Source: Gp6-AA40 sp050742535 (GTDB lineage: Bacteria > Acidobacteriota > Vicinamibacteria > Vicinamibacterales > UBA2999). From it: 5,298 nt of DNA. The notes under the pieces were generated by a model. It was not told the origin of the DNA. It made no database searches and saw only the letters and a program-made list of their open reading frames with translations. Of the stretch, positions 1 to 4,960 are shown in pieces. The translations under genes were made by a program, and so were the position numbers. Numbering within the stretch: position 1 is the first letter of the stretch; every line of letters starts with the position of its first letter. Where the stretch lies: assembly GCA_050742535.1 (NCBI GenBank), contig JBOGIQ010000385.1, positions 1 through 5,298 of the forward strand, read 5' to 3'.

Positions 1-609
1 GTAGAGGATGGTGCGCTTCGGGGCGCTCGTGCCGGCGCCGGCCTTCGAGCCGACTTTCCGGACGTAATCCTTGGTCTCCCGATACGGCGGAACGCCGTCA
101 TATCGGTCGACGGCGCCGGGCCCGGCGTTGTAGGCCGCGAGCGCAAGCTGTTCGCTGCCGAACTTGTCGAGTAGCTGACGGAGATAGGCGGTGCCGCCGC
201 GGATGTTCTCCTCCGGGTCGTAGGCATTGAGGACGCCGAGCGACCGTGCGGTGTCCGGCATCAGCTGCATCAGACCCATCGCTCCCTTTGGCGATGTCGC
301 GCGCGGATCGAAGCCGGATTCCACCTGGATCACCGCGCGGACGAGCTCAGGACGCAGCGACTGCTTGTGCGAGTGTTCCTGGACCAGCGCTTCGAACATC
401 TCTGCGTTGCGCGGCAGCCCCTCGGTCGTCGTGCGGTACGCAGGCGCGCCGGGCACCTGAAAGACTTGAGTCGGGCGATCCACGCGCTTGCTGGACAGCA
501 CCGTCGTACCGCTCGCGTCGCGGGCGATGAAAATCTGTGCAGCGGACGGCGAGGGGAAGACGGCGGTGACGAAGCTCGCGAGCAAGAGCGGTCGAATGAT
601 GGATGACAT
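1..609 (-). CDS. Exported lytic transglycosylase, SLT-type (3' end cut by window edge)
   Basis: Reading the minus strand from ATG at 609-607 gives 203 codons open to the window edge, so the C-terminus is missing. Residues 1-24 look like a signal peptide (basic start, hydrophobic core, cleavage plausible after SPSAA). Residues 26-57 (IFIARDASGTTVLSSKR) resemble a short DUF4124-like segment. Residues 70-186 are a Slt/MltE-type goose-lysozyme-fold domain: IQVESGFDP with probable catalytic Glu97, then GAMGLMQLMPDTA (109-121), NIRGGTAYL (135-143) and LALAAYNAGPGAV (155-167). The family cleaves the MurNAc-GlcNAc bond of peptidoglycan in the periplasm, leaving 1,6-anhydro ends. An in-frame stop at 630-628 leaves this ATG as the only reasonable start; the ribosome site is weak (ACGGA directly upstream). 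The domain assignment is secure; the exact cellular role (turnover, or a secretion apparatus) cannot be told. Confidence 0.93.
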   Translation of the reverse strand, partial: MSSIIRPLLLASFVTAVFPSPSAAQIFIARDASGTTVLSSKRVDRPTQVFQVPGAPAYRTTTEGLPRNAEMFEALVQEHSHKQSLRPELVRAVIQVESGFDPRATSPKGAMGLMQLMPDTARSLGVLNAYDPEENIRGGTAYLRQLLDKFGSEQLALAAYNAGPGAVDRYDGVPPYRETKDYVRKVGSKAGAGTSAPKRTILY

Positions 610-691
610 TCCGTGCGAATTCGAGCTTCAGGGCGCACTTCGAGCGCGCGCGGAAGCTCTGCACGGAGTTATCGGTATCTGGATGGGCGGA

Positions 692-778
692 CCGTAGAGT
701 CCGGCTTCAGCCGGATTGGCCCGTAGAGTCCGGCTTCAGCCGGATTGGCCCGTAGAGTCCGGCTTCAGCCGGATTCGC
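692..778. repeat. Three tandem 29-bp repeats, each a small hairpin
   Basis: Units lie at 692-720, 721-749 and 750-778. The first two are identical and the third differs by one base near its end. Each contains the inverted repeat TCCGGCTTCAGCCGGA, able to form a 6-7 bp stem with a tiny loop. They sit between the metallothionein gene and the lytic transglycosylase gene, both on the minus strand, with no coding sense of their own. I recall similar interspersed sequences from Acidobacteriota intergenic regions, so a REP-like family is the likely explanation; roles in transcript ending or mRNA stability are guesses. Confidence 0.9.
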
Positions 779-786
779 CGCCGCGT

Positions 787-812
787 CCGGCAGCGGTGGG
801 GACCGCTGCCGG
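787..812 (-). terminator. Strong hairpin downstream of metallothionein gene
   Basis: CCGGCAGCGGT at 787-797 and ACCGCTGCCGG at 802-812 form a perfect 11-bp, very GC-rich stem with a four-base loop. It lies 17 bases past the stop of the minus-strand metallothionein gene, where a terminator would be expected. No T-run follows on either strand, so it is not a classical intrinsic terminator; a U-less terminator or an mRNA 3'-end stabiliser is possible. The structure is certain, the function is inferred. Confidence 0.5.
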
Positions 813-829
813 TCACTGCGATCCGCCCG

Positions 830-982
830 CTAGCGGCAGGCGGGATGCTGACAATCGCACCGGAGCTCGATCTTGTCTCCGGCCTGTTTGCAATGCTCGC
901 TGCAGTACTTTCCGTGGGGTCCGTGTGGTTCGACGATGCACTCACAGGAGGGGTGCGCACACTTCGCTGCTGATGCGGCCAT
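830..982 (-). CDS. Small bacterial metallothionein-like metal-binding protein (50 aa)
   Basis: The protein has 50 residues with eight Cys (8, 13, 15, 27, 31, 42, 44, 49) and five His (10, 20, 23, 30, 46). The pattern CAHPSCECIV, then YCSEHC, then CDCQHPAC matches the layout of bacterial metallothioneins of the SmtA/BmtA family (cyanobacterial SmtA has CxxxxCxCxV, YCSExC and a C-terminal CGHxxCxC), which bind zinc and other soft metals in the cytoplasm. It lacks the final CxC pair of SmtA, having eight Cys rather than nine. The ATG at 982-980 is chosen because GGAAGGA at 996-990 sits seven bases upstream; the frame is open further upstream, to 1111, but that extension has no family-like sequence. 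It is transcribed divergently from the PepSY-TM gene. It is small enough to be missed by automated calling. Confidence 0.85.
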   Translation of the reverse strand: MAASAAKCAHPSCECIVEPHGPHGKYCSEHCKQAGDKIELRCDCQHPACR

Positions 983-989
983 TGGATAA

Positions 990-996
990 TCCTTCC
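990..996 (-). promoter_or_regulatory. Ribosome binding site of metallothionein-like gene
   Basis: On the minus strand this reads GGAAGGA, seven bases before the ATG at 982. It decides the short 50-residue start over the open extension upstream. Confidence 0.7.
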
Positions 997-1002
997 CGCT
1001 GT

Positions 1003-1028
1003 CCGCCTTCGCGAGATCGCGTCGGCGG
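1003..1028. promoter_or_regulatory. Imperfect 26-bp palindrome between divergent metal-related genes
   Basis: The left arm CCGCCTTCGCGA (1003-1014) and right arm TCGCGTCGGCGG (1017-1028) are complementary at 10 of 12 positions around a two-base centre. It lies in the 151-bp gap between the metallothionein-like gene (start 982) and the PepSY-TM gene (start 1134). A dyad here could bind a dimeric metal-responsive repressor, or form a hairpin in the metallothionein leader. No match to a named operator such as the ArsR/SmtB 12-2-12 box is claimed: the spacing is similar but the sequence is far more GC-rich. Confidence 0.35.
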
Positions 1029-1123
1029 GACGAGTCCCCGTAGGCGCAATCTACGCTTCCGCGATGCCGCGCACAAGCCCGGCCGCAATCGACTATCGGA
1101 ATGGTGTACAACTCCAGCTCAAC

Positions 1124-1128
1124 AAGGA
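1124..1128 (+). promoter_or_regulatory. Ribosome binding site deciding the PepSY-TM start
   Basis: AAGGA ends five bases before the ATG at 1134. The in-frame ATG at 1101 has no properly spaced Shine-Dalgarno sequence, so 1134 is preferred. Confidence 0.65.
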
Positions 1129-1133
1129 CATCA

Positions 1134-2138
1134 ATGGGAACGTGGACACAATGGCTGCGGCAGCCGCAGCGCGTCTGGCTGCGCCGCGCGGCCTTTCAGA
1201 TTCATTTGTGGGTCGGCCTCTTCATCGGCCTCTACGTCGTGGTGTTGAGCCTGACGGGCAGCCTGCTGGTCTACCGCAACGAGCTGGACCGTTATCTGGC
1301 GACGCCGCACGCCGTCTTCGACGAGAACGCGCCGGCGATGAACGCCGACGAGCTGCGAACGGCGGCTCAGAAGGCCTATCCCGGCTGGCAGGTCACCGAT
1401 GTGGCCGAAGGCCGCACGGTGCGGCGCCCTCCGCGAGCCGGCGGACCTGGCGGCGGCCGCGGAGGACGCGGCCGCGGTAATCGCCTTCCTGACCCGACGG
1501 CGACGATCACGGTCGAGCGCGACGGCGAGAAGAAGGAGCGGCTGTTCAATCCCTACAACGGTCAGGACCTCGGCGATAACACGACGCGCGGGCAGTTCTT
1601 CATCATGTGGACCGTGCGTCTCCACGACGAGCTCCTGATGGACCGCCCCGACGGCCCATGGTGGAACGGGCTTCTGAGCCTCGTGTTCACCGTGCTGGTG
1701 CTGACCGGTGCGGTCGTCTGGTGGCCAGGCGTGACCCGCTGGAAGCGCAGCCTGGGCATCAAGTGGAGCGCCGGGTGGAGGCGCGTGAACTGGGACCTGC
1801 ACAGCGCGCTCGGGTTCTGGCTGTTCCTGTTCATGCTGATGTGGGGCGTCTCCGGCTGGTATCTCGGCATGCCGGAGCCGCTAACCAACTTCGTGGAGCG
1901 ATATTCGGATCCGAATGGCGTGTACGGCGAGCGCCCCGGCGACGTCGTACTGATGTGGCTGTCGCGTCTGCACTTCGGCCGCTGGCGTGATCCCGGCTGG
2001 GGCCCATGGCTGAAGGCCGCCTGGGCGGTGGTCGGCCTGGTGCCGGCGATCATGCTCGTGACGGGCGTCATCATGTGGTGGAACAGAAAAATCCGCCACC
2101 GCGCGGCTCGCAATGCGCCGGAACCGGCTCAGGTGTAA
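1134..2138 (+). CDS. PepSY-TM family membrane protein, putative ferric/flavin-type reductase component
   Basis: A 334-residue membrane protein with four predicted helices at about 24-46, 178-198, 223-245 and 293-316. The landmarks are those of PepSY-associated TM proteins (PiuB/FoxB-like): IHLWVGLFIGLYVVVLSLTG in helix 1, RLHDELL (162-168) before helix 2, VWWPG (195-199), NWDLHSALGFW (219-229) and a closing helix ending in MWWNRK. Histidines 24, 164, 223 and 280 stand at the family's typical positions; in studied members such as FoxB these bind haem and support ferric-siderophore reduction. Between helices 1 and 2 an extracytoplasmic PepSY domain runs about 67-148 (MNADELRTAAQKAYPGW, then LFNPYNGQDLGD), split by a Gly/Arg-rich insert at 97-118. 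The alternative start at 1101 would add 11 residues. No TonB receptor or siderophore gene is visible, so the substrate is unknown; pairing with a metallothionein suggests metal handling. Confidence 0.88.
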   Translation: MGTWTQWLRQPQRVWLRRAAFQIHLWVGLFIGLYVVVLSLTGSLLVYRNELDRYLATPHAVFDENAPAMNADELRTAAQKAYPGWQVTDVAEGRTVRRPPRAGGPGGGRGGRGRGNRLPDPTATITVERDGEKKERLFNPYNGQDLGDNTTRGQFFIMWTVRLHDELLMDRPDGPWWNGLLSLVFTVLVLTGAVVWWPGVTRWKRSLGIKWSAGWRRVNWDLHSALGFWLFLFMLMWGVSGWYLGMPEPLTNFVERYSDPNGVYGERPGDVVLMWLSRLHFGRWRDPGWGPWLKAAWAVVGLVPAIMLVTGVIMWWNRKIRHRAARNAPEPAQV

Positions 2139-2222
2139 ATCATCGATGAATGATGAACGATGATTGATGATTTGAATTGGTTCATTGATTATTTGTTCAT
2201 TGGAGAAGGTGATTCAGTCATT
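2139..2222. repeat. AT-rich low-complexity tract, left flank of degraded gene
   Basis: The base composition drops sharply from GC-rich coding DNA to an AT-rich stretch built of short variants of ATGATGA, GATTGATGA and TTCATTG. ATCATCGAT at 2139-2147 recurs in the same direction at 2555-2563, and GATGATTTGA at 2166-2175 recurs inverted at 2578-2587. The two flanks thus bracket the four-helix-bundle gene remnant. No convincing coding sequence is present. Confidence 0.6.
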
Positions 2223-2225
2223 GGG

Positions 2226-2461
2226 TTATTGGTTGTCGCGGCGGCGTCGTCGTTTTGCGGTGCGGTGGGCGGCTCCAAAGATGCGCGCCAGTTCGTCGGC
2301 CTCTTTCGACCAGCGCGCTGCGGATGCCGTTGTTATTCATTCGCGTGAGCCAATAGACGGATTCGTCCGCTTCCTCCGACACGGTTCCAATCTTCGAGGA
2401 AGTCGGCGTGTGAGTCCGCGAAGGCATCGGTCCGGGCCTGGAGATCGTCGGCGGCGCTCAC
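2226..2461 (-). pseudogene. Remnant of a four-helix-bundle (S23/IVS-type) protein gene
   Basis: Three minus-strand pieces in different frames line up with one family. From GTG at 2461: SAADDLQARTDAFA then SHADFLED; next frame: SKIGTVSEEADESVYWL; next frame: EADELARIFGAAHRTAKR, ending in TAA at 2228-2226. Intact four-helix-bundle proteins (TIGR02436-like, related to proteins encoded in 23S rRNA intervening sequences) have these blocks in this order, about 115-130 residues in all, with an ERTxxFA start, a middle ending in RSxADFxAKxG, an EEADESxYWL core and an EADELxxI end. Here the middle of roughly 40 residues is missing and two frameshifts are needed, so the gene looks dead. The family's function is unknown. 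The match is from memory of family patterns; the two C-terminal blocks are strong, the N-terminal piece and its start are less certain. Confidence 0.65.
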
Positions 2462-2544
2462 GACCGGGCAATGAGCAATCCGCTCGCCGGTCGCGCCGAG
2501 CTCGCAACGGCGTCCGATTTTCCAATGAATCGATGCGGATCACC

Positions 2545-2610
2545 CAATGACGACATCATCGATTCGCAATTAGTTCCTCAAATCATCCGTTCATAATTCG
2601 CAAATTCCTC
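2545..2610. repeat. AT-rich right flank with paired short repeats
   Basis: This AT-rich stretch mirrors the left flank: ATCATCGAT at 2555-2563 is a direct copy of 2139-2147, and TCAAATCATC at 2578-2587 is the inverse of 2166-2175. ATTCGCAA also occurs twice (2562-2569 and 2596-2603), 34 bases apart. CATAAT at 2592-2597 could serve as a -10 element for the sigma-factor operon, but no good -35 stands at the right distance. The rest of 2462-2544 shows nothing clear. Confidence 0.4.
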
Positions 2611-2611
2611 G

Positions 2612-2644
2612 TACAGACAAAAACCCACTTTTCGAGCGTCTGTA
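2612..2644 (+). promoter_or_regulatory. Inverted repeat TACAGAC-N19-GTCTGTA directly before the sigma-factor ribosome site
   Basis: TACAGAC at 2612-2618 and GTCTGTA at 2638-2644 are perfectly complementary, and within them AAAA (2620-2623) can face TTTT (2629-2632). The right arm abuts the AGGA Shine-Dalgarno sequence (2644-2647), seven bases before the ATG at 2655. This could be an operator or an mRNA hairpin affecting translation of the sigma factor. The repeat is seen; the role is inferred. Confidence 0.4.
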
Positions 2645-2654
2645 GGAATGACGC

Positions 2655-3146
2655 ATGGCTGACCGGCCCGGTGAGACCGCGAGTGCGCGCGCGGGCCGGG
2701 TGTACGACGAGCTCGGGGCAGGTCTGTATCGCTACGCCGTGATGCTGCTCGCCGACGCATCCGCCGCGGAGGACGCGATACAGCAGGTGTTCGCGACGTT
2801 GTTGCGGAACAACGGTTCCATCGACAACGAGGCTCACTACCTGCGCCGGGCGGTTCGGAACGAGTGCTACTCGATGCTCCGGGGCCGCCTCCGCCGCAGC
2901 GAAGAACCGGTGCGGCCGATGCTCGAAGCGGTCGCTCCCGGCGCCGTCGATCATGCCGAGCGGTTGGCGCTCGAGGGCGCGATTCGGCAGCTGCCGCCGG
3001 AGCAGAGGGAAGTGGTGCATCTGCACGTGTTCGAGGGCTGGACGTTTCAGGAAGTGGCTGACACCTCCGGGGAGTCGATCAACACCATCGCGTCGCGGTA
3101 TCGCTACGCGCTGATGCGGCTCCGCGACACGTTGGCATCACGGTGA
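2655..3146 (+). CDS. ECF-type RNA polymerase sigma factor
   Basis: A 163-residue protein of usual ECF size with only regions 2 and 4. Region 2 covers about 16-82 (LYRYAVMLLADASAAEDAIQ, QVFATLLR, then the acidic-basic stretch around HYLRRAVRNECYSMLRGR). Region 4 covers about 103-155: LEGAIRQLPPEQREVVHLHV, then the helix-turn-helix FQEVADTSGESINTIASRYR that reads the -35 element. It would direct RNA polymerase to a small regulon, commonly including its own operon. The start has AGGA at 2644-2647 with seven-base spacing. The stop overlaps the next gene's start (GTGA), so the downstream membrane protein is probably translationally coupled and may control this factor. The ECF subgroup and its target promoters cannot be named from sequence alone. 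Confidence 0.93.
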   Translation: MADRPGETASARAGRVYDELGAGLYRYAVMLLADASAAEDAIQQVFATLLRNNGSIDNEAHYLRRAVRNECYSMLRGRLRRSEEPVRPMLEAVAPGAVDHAERLALEGAIRQLPPEQREVVHLHVFEGWTFQEVADTSGESINTIASRYRYALMRLRDTLASR

Positions 3147-3514
3147 CTGACATGGACGACGACAAGGTTCGGGAGCTACTCGCTCGTTATCAGCCGGTAC
3201 CGCCGTCGTCCGACCTTCGTGAGCACGCGCTTGGCGCAGCAACGCATCCGACGCCGGCCTGGCCATGGGCAGCCGCGGCCGCGGCGTTGCTGGCCGCGAC
3301 TGTTGGTTTACACGCTGCCACGAATCGCGCGATCGCGGCCGTTACCCCGCCGGCGGCCCGGCTTTCGGTGGACGCGTTGGCAACGGCGATGGGCGGAACC
3401 GAAGACGCGCGGCAGGCAGCGGAGTTGATTGTGACGGAGCAATGGATCCGAGATGTTCTGGATCAGCGCGACGTGAACAACGAGTTAGAGGAGCTGATCG
3501 ATGCATCCCGATGA
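3143..3514 (+). CDS. Small single-pass membrane protein in anti-sigma position, function unknown
   Basis: A 123-residue protein starting at GTG 3143, which shares four bases with the sigma-factor stop; ATG at 3152, preceded by GGTGA at 3142-3146, is an equally possible start (120 residues). The N-terminal 38 residues are soluble and acidic (DDDKVRELLARYQPVPPSSD), followed by one membrane helix at about 39-59 (WPWAAAAAALLAATVGLHAA) and an outer segment of about 60 residues, largely helical and charged at its end. This topology and place in the operon fit an anti-sigma factor that holds the ECF factor at the membrane. However, there is no Cys at all and no HxxxCxxC zinc anti-sigma motif, and no RsgI- or FecR-like domain that I recognise. 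Anti-sigma function is therefore an inference from position. Confidence 0.8.
   Translation: MTDMDDDKVRELLARYQPVPPSSDLREHALGAATHPTPAWPWAAAAAALLAATVGLHAATNRAIAAVTPPAARLSVDALATAMGGTEDARQAAELIVTEQWIRDVLDQRDVNNELEELIDASR
3487..3493 (+). promoter_or_regulatory. Strong ribosome binding site inside the preceding gene
   Basis: AGAGGAG ends seven bases before the ATG at 3501 and lies within the small membrane protein gene. It fixes the start of the third operon gene and a 14-base overlap of the two reading frames. Confidence 0.8.
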
Positions 3515-4901
3515 ACCACGTTCAGCGCCACGCGTGCGGCCCTGGATCAAGAAGCTGGCGGTTCTCGTCCTTCCCGTCCTGTTGGTGATTCTCGGCATCA
3601 CAGCGTGGGATTACATCGAAATGGGTCGGCTGACCAGGGAGATCGAGTCGATTCGGGTGAAAGGCGAGCCTACAAACGGCATTGCGCTTGTCGATCCACG
3701 GTATGGCCAGGCCGACAACGCCGAATACCGATATGCAGCGGCCGCGATCTTGACGACGTCTCCGACGGTGTACTCCACAATCGGCGGCGCCGAACGCGGC
3801 GGCGGGACGGCGATGCAAACCTACGCGCGGTTTGCGTCGATCAGGCAGTGGCTTGCCGGCGCCTCTTCAGCACCGTCGTTGGATGGCTTCCAGGCGGTGA
3901 CAGAGGCGGTGATATCGGAATGGCAAGAGGCTTTTTCGCTGGTCGATAAGGCCGCCGGCTCGCCGTACCGCGGTGTGCTTCCCGGCGGTGAGTACAGCTA
4001 TCGAGTCGCGGGCCTGTGGAACATGCTGCGGCTGTTGTCTGCTCGGACAATCGGGCTCGCCGTGAGCGGCGACGGAGATGCTGCGGTGAATTCCGCCATC
4101 AGCGCGATCAAGTTGCGACGTGCCATCCGACCAAGCCAGCGCATGTTTCCCACGACGATGCACGAAGTACCCGCGCTGCTCAGCCTGTCGAAACCTTCGG
4201 AGGACGCGCTTATCCGGTTGCAGAGGACCCTGGTTGACGAAGAGGACGCCGACGGCCCGACACGTGATTTCCTGGCTGCGCGCGCACAGGTTCTCGACAT
4301 TCTGTGGCGCCAGGTGTACGGCGTGGGCTCAGGGAGGCTCCTGCCACGTCCGTTTCCCTGGGAGCTTTTCCCGTCTCCGTGGATGCGTCCGCTGTACACG
4401 CACCGGATCATCAATTCGCTTCGCGCTTGGTCGCAGCTCAGCGCGATTGCGCATAAGCCATGGCCGGACCGGGCCGCCCTGGCTGCCGAACCTCTCGCAC
4501 GGTACTCGGCCGATCTGAGGCTCAATGGCCCAGTGATCGGCACTGGCTTTGCCGCGATGTGGTTCAATCAGGCGCTGCAACCCGACACACTCATCTACGA
4601 TCGCTGCTCCAGGATTGCTGTTGCCATCGAGCGATACCGGCGTGCGCATGGGGACGCTGTTCCTGCCGCATTGTCGGACCTGGTACCCACGTACCTGACC
4701 GACATTCCCGAGGATCCGATTACCGGCAAGCCGTTGCGCTATCGCGCTGCTCCCGACGCGTACATCGTTTACAGCGTAGGGCCGGACGGACAAGACGACG
4801 GTGGGAATCTGCTGCGACAGGCTTCCCGAACACACAAGGGGCCGGGAACGATATGGGACCCGAGTGCCGACAGAGGGATCCGCGTCTTGATCCGGAAATA
4901 G
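3501..4901 (+). CDS. Membrane-anchored protein of unknown function with pseudopilin-like C-terminal segment
   Basis: A 466-residue protein with a short basic cytoplasmic start, one membrane helix at about 16-36 (WIKKLAVLVLPVLLVILGIT) and a large extracytoplasmic part. Residues 65-360 appear mostly helical, including YRVAGLWNMLRLLSARTIGL (167-186) and an AAVNSAISAIKLRRAI stretch, recalling alpha-helical 'hypothetical' proteins of Acidobacteriota and Planctomycetota. Residues 366-435 form a recognisable block: CSRIAVAIERYRRAHGD, LSDLVPTYLTDIPEDPITGK, PLRYR, YSVGPDGQDDGG. This resembles the calcium-loop end of GspG-like pseudopilins, but there is no prepilin peptidase cleavage site at the N-terminus. 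It is the last gene of the sigma-factor operon, overlapping the previous gene by 14 bases. It may be a sensor, co-regulator or target of the sigma system; nothing in the sequence decides this. Confidence 0.85.
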   Translation: MHPDEPRSAPRVRPWIKKLAVLVLPVLLVILGITAWDYIEMGRLTREIESIRVKGEPTNGIALVDPRYGQADNAEYRYAAAAILTTSPTVYSTIGGAERGGGTAMQTYARFASIRQWLAGASSAPSLDGFQAVTEAVISEWQEAFSLVDKAAGSPYRGVLPGGEYSYRVAGLWNMLRLLSARTIGLAVSGDGDAAVNSAISAIKLRRAIRPSQRMFPTTMHEVPALLSLSKPSEDALIRLQRTLVDEEDADGPTRDFLAARAQVLDILWRQVYGVGSGRLLPRPFPWELFPSPWMRPLYTHRIINSLRAWSQLSAIAHKPWPDRAALAAEPLARYSADLRLNGPVIGTGFAAMWFNQALQPDTLIYDRCSRIAVAIERYRRAHGDAVPAALSDLVPTYLTDIPEDPITGKPLRYRAAPDAYIVYSVGPDGQDDGGNLLRQASRTHKGPGTIWDPSADRGIRVLIRK

Positions 4902-4905
4902 AACT

Positions 4906-4925
4906 GGCACCCCTGAAGGGGTGCC
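4906..4925 (-). terminator. Hairpin between convergent operon and alaS
   Basis: GGCACCCC (4906-4913) and GGGGTGCC (4918-4925) form a perfect 8-bp stem with a four-base loop. Read on the minus strand it lies downstream of alaS and is followed by AGTTCTATTTCC, modestly T-rich, so it may end the alaS transcript. On the plus strand no T-run follows. It coincides with one copy of a dispersed-looking repeat. Confidence 0.5.
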
Positions 4926-4960
4926 CTACGAGTGGTTGATCTGAAGGGGTGCCCTACGAG
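4913..4960. repeat. Two direct copies of a 20-bp repeat spanning the alaS stop
   Basis: CTGAAGGGGTGCCCTACGAG occurs at 4913-4932 and exactly again at 4941-4960, a 28-base period. The first copy carries both hairpin arms, the second only the right arm. The second copy runs into alaS: its last bases supply the TAG stop and the final Ser codon. Confidence 0.9.

Noticed and set aside
692..778. CRISPR array
   Set aside because: Units are directly abutting with no spacers, only three copies, and no cas genes nearby.
716..973. 85-residue plus-strand reading frame over the tandem repeats and metallothionein region
   Set aside because: It translates the repeat units (SGFSR-type peptides) and then runs antisense to the metallothionein-like gene; no family features.
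1131..1802. 223-residue minus-strand reading frame
   Set aside because: It is fully antisense to the PepSY-TM gene, Arg/His/Ala-rich, with no domain pattern; typical shadow frame in GC-rich DNA.
2160..2550. Plus-strand reading frames of 62 and 121 residues
   Set aside because: They lie antisense to the four-helix-bundle remnant and begin in the low-complexity AT-rich tract; no ribosome site or family pattern.
2618..2643. ECF-type promoter (AACCC as -35, CGTC as -10) before the sigma-factor gene
   Set aside because: Spacing is only about 11 bases, and a -10 at 2637 would start transcription at or after the ribosome site, which contradicts the good Shine-Dalgarno sequence at 2644-2647.
3998..4567. 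189-residue minus-strand reading frame
   Set aside because: Antisense to the third operon gene and compositionally like a GC-driven shadow; the plus-strand frame has the ribosome site, a membrane anchor and a recognisable C-terminal block.
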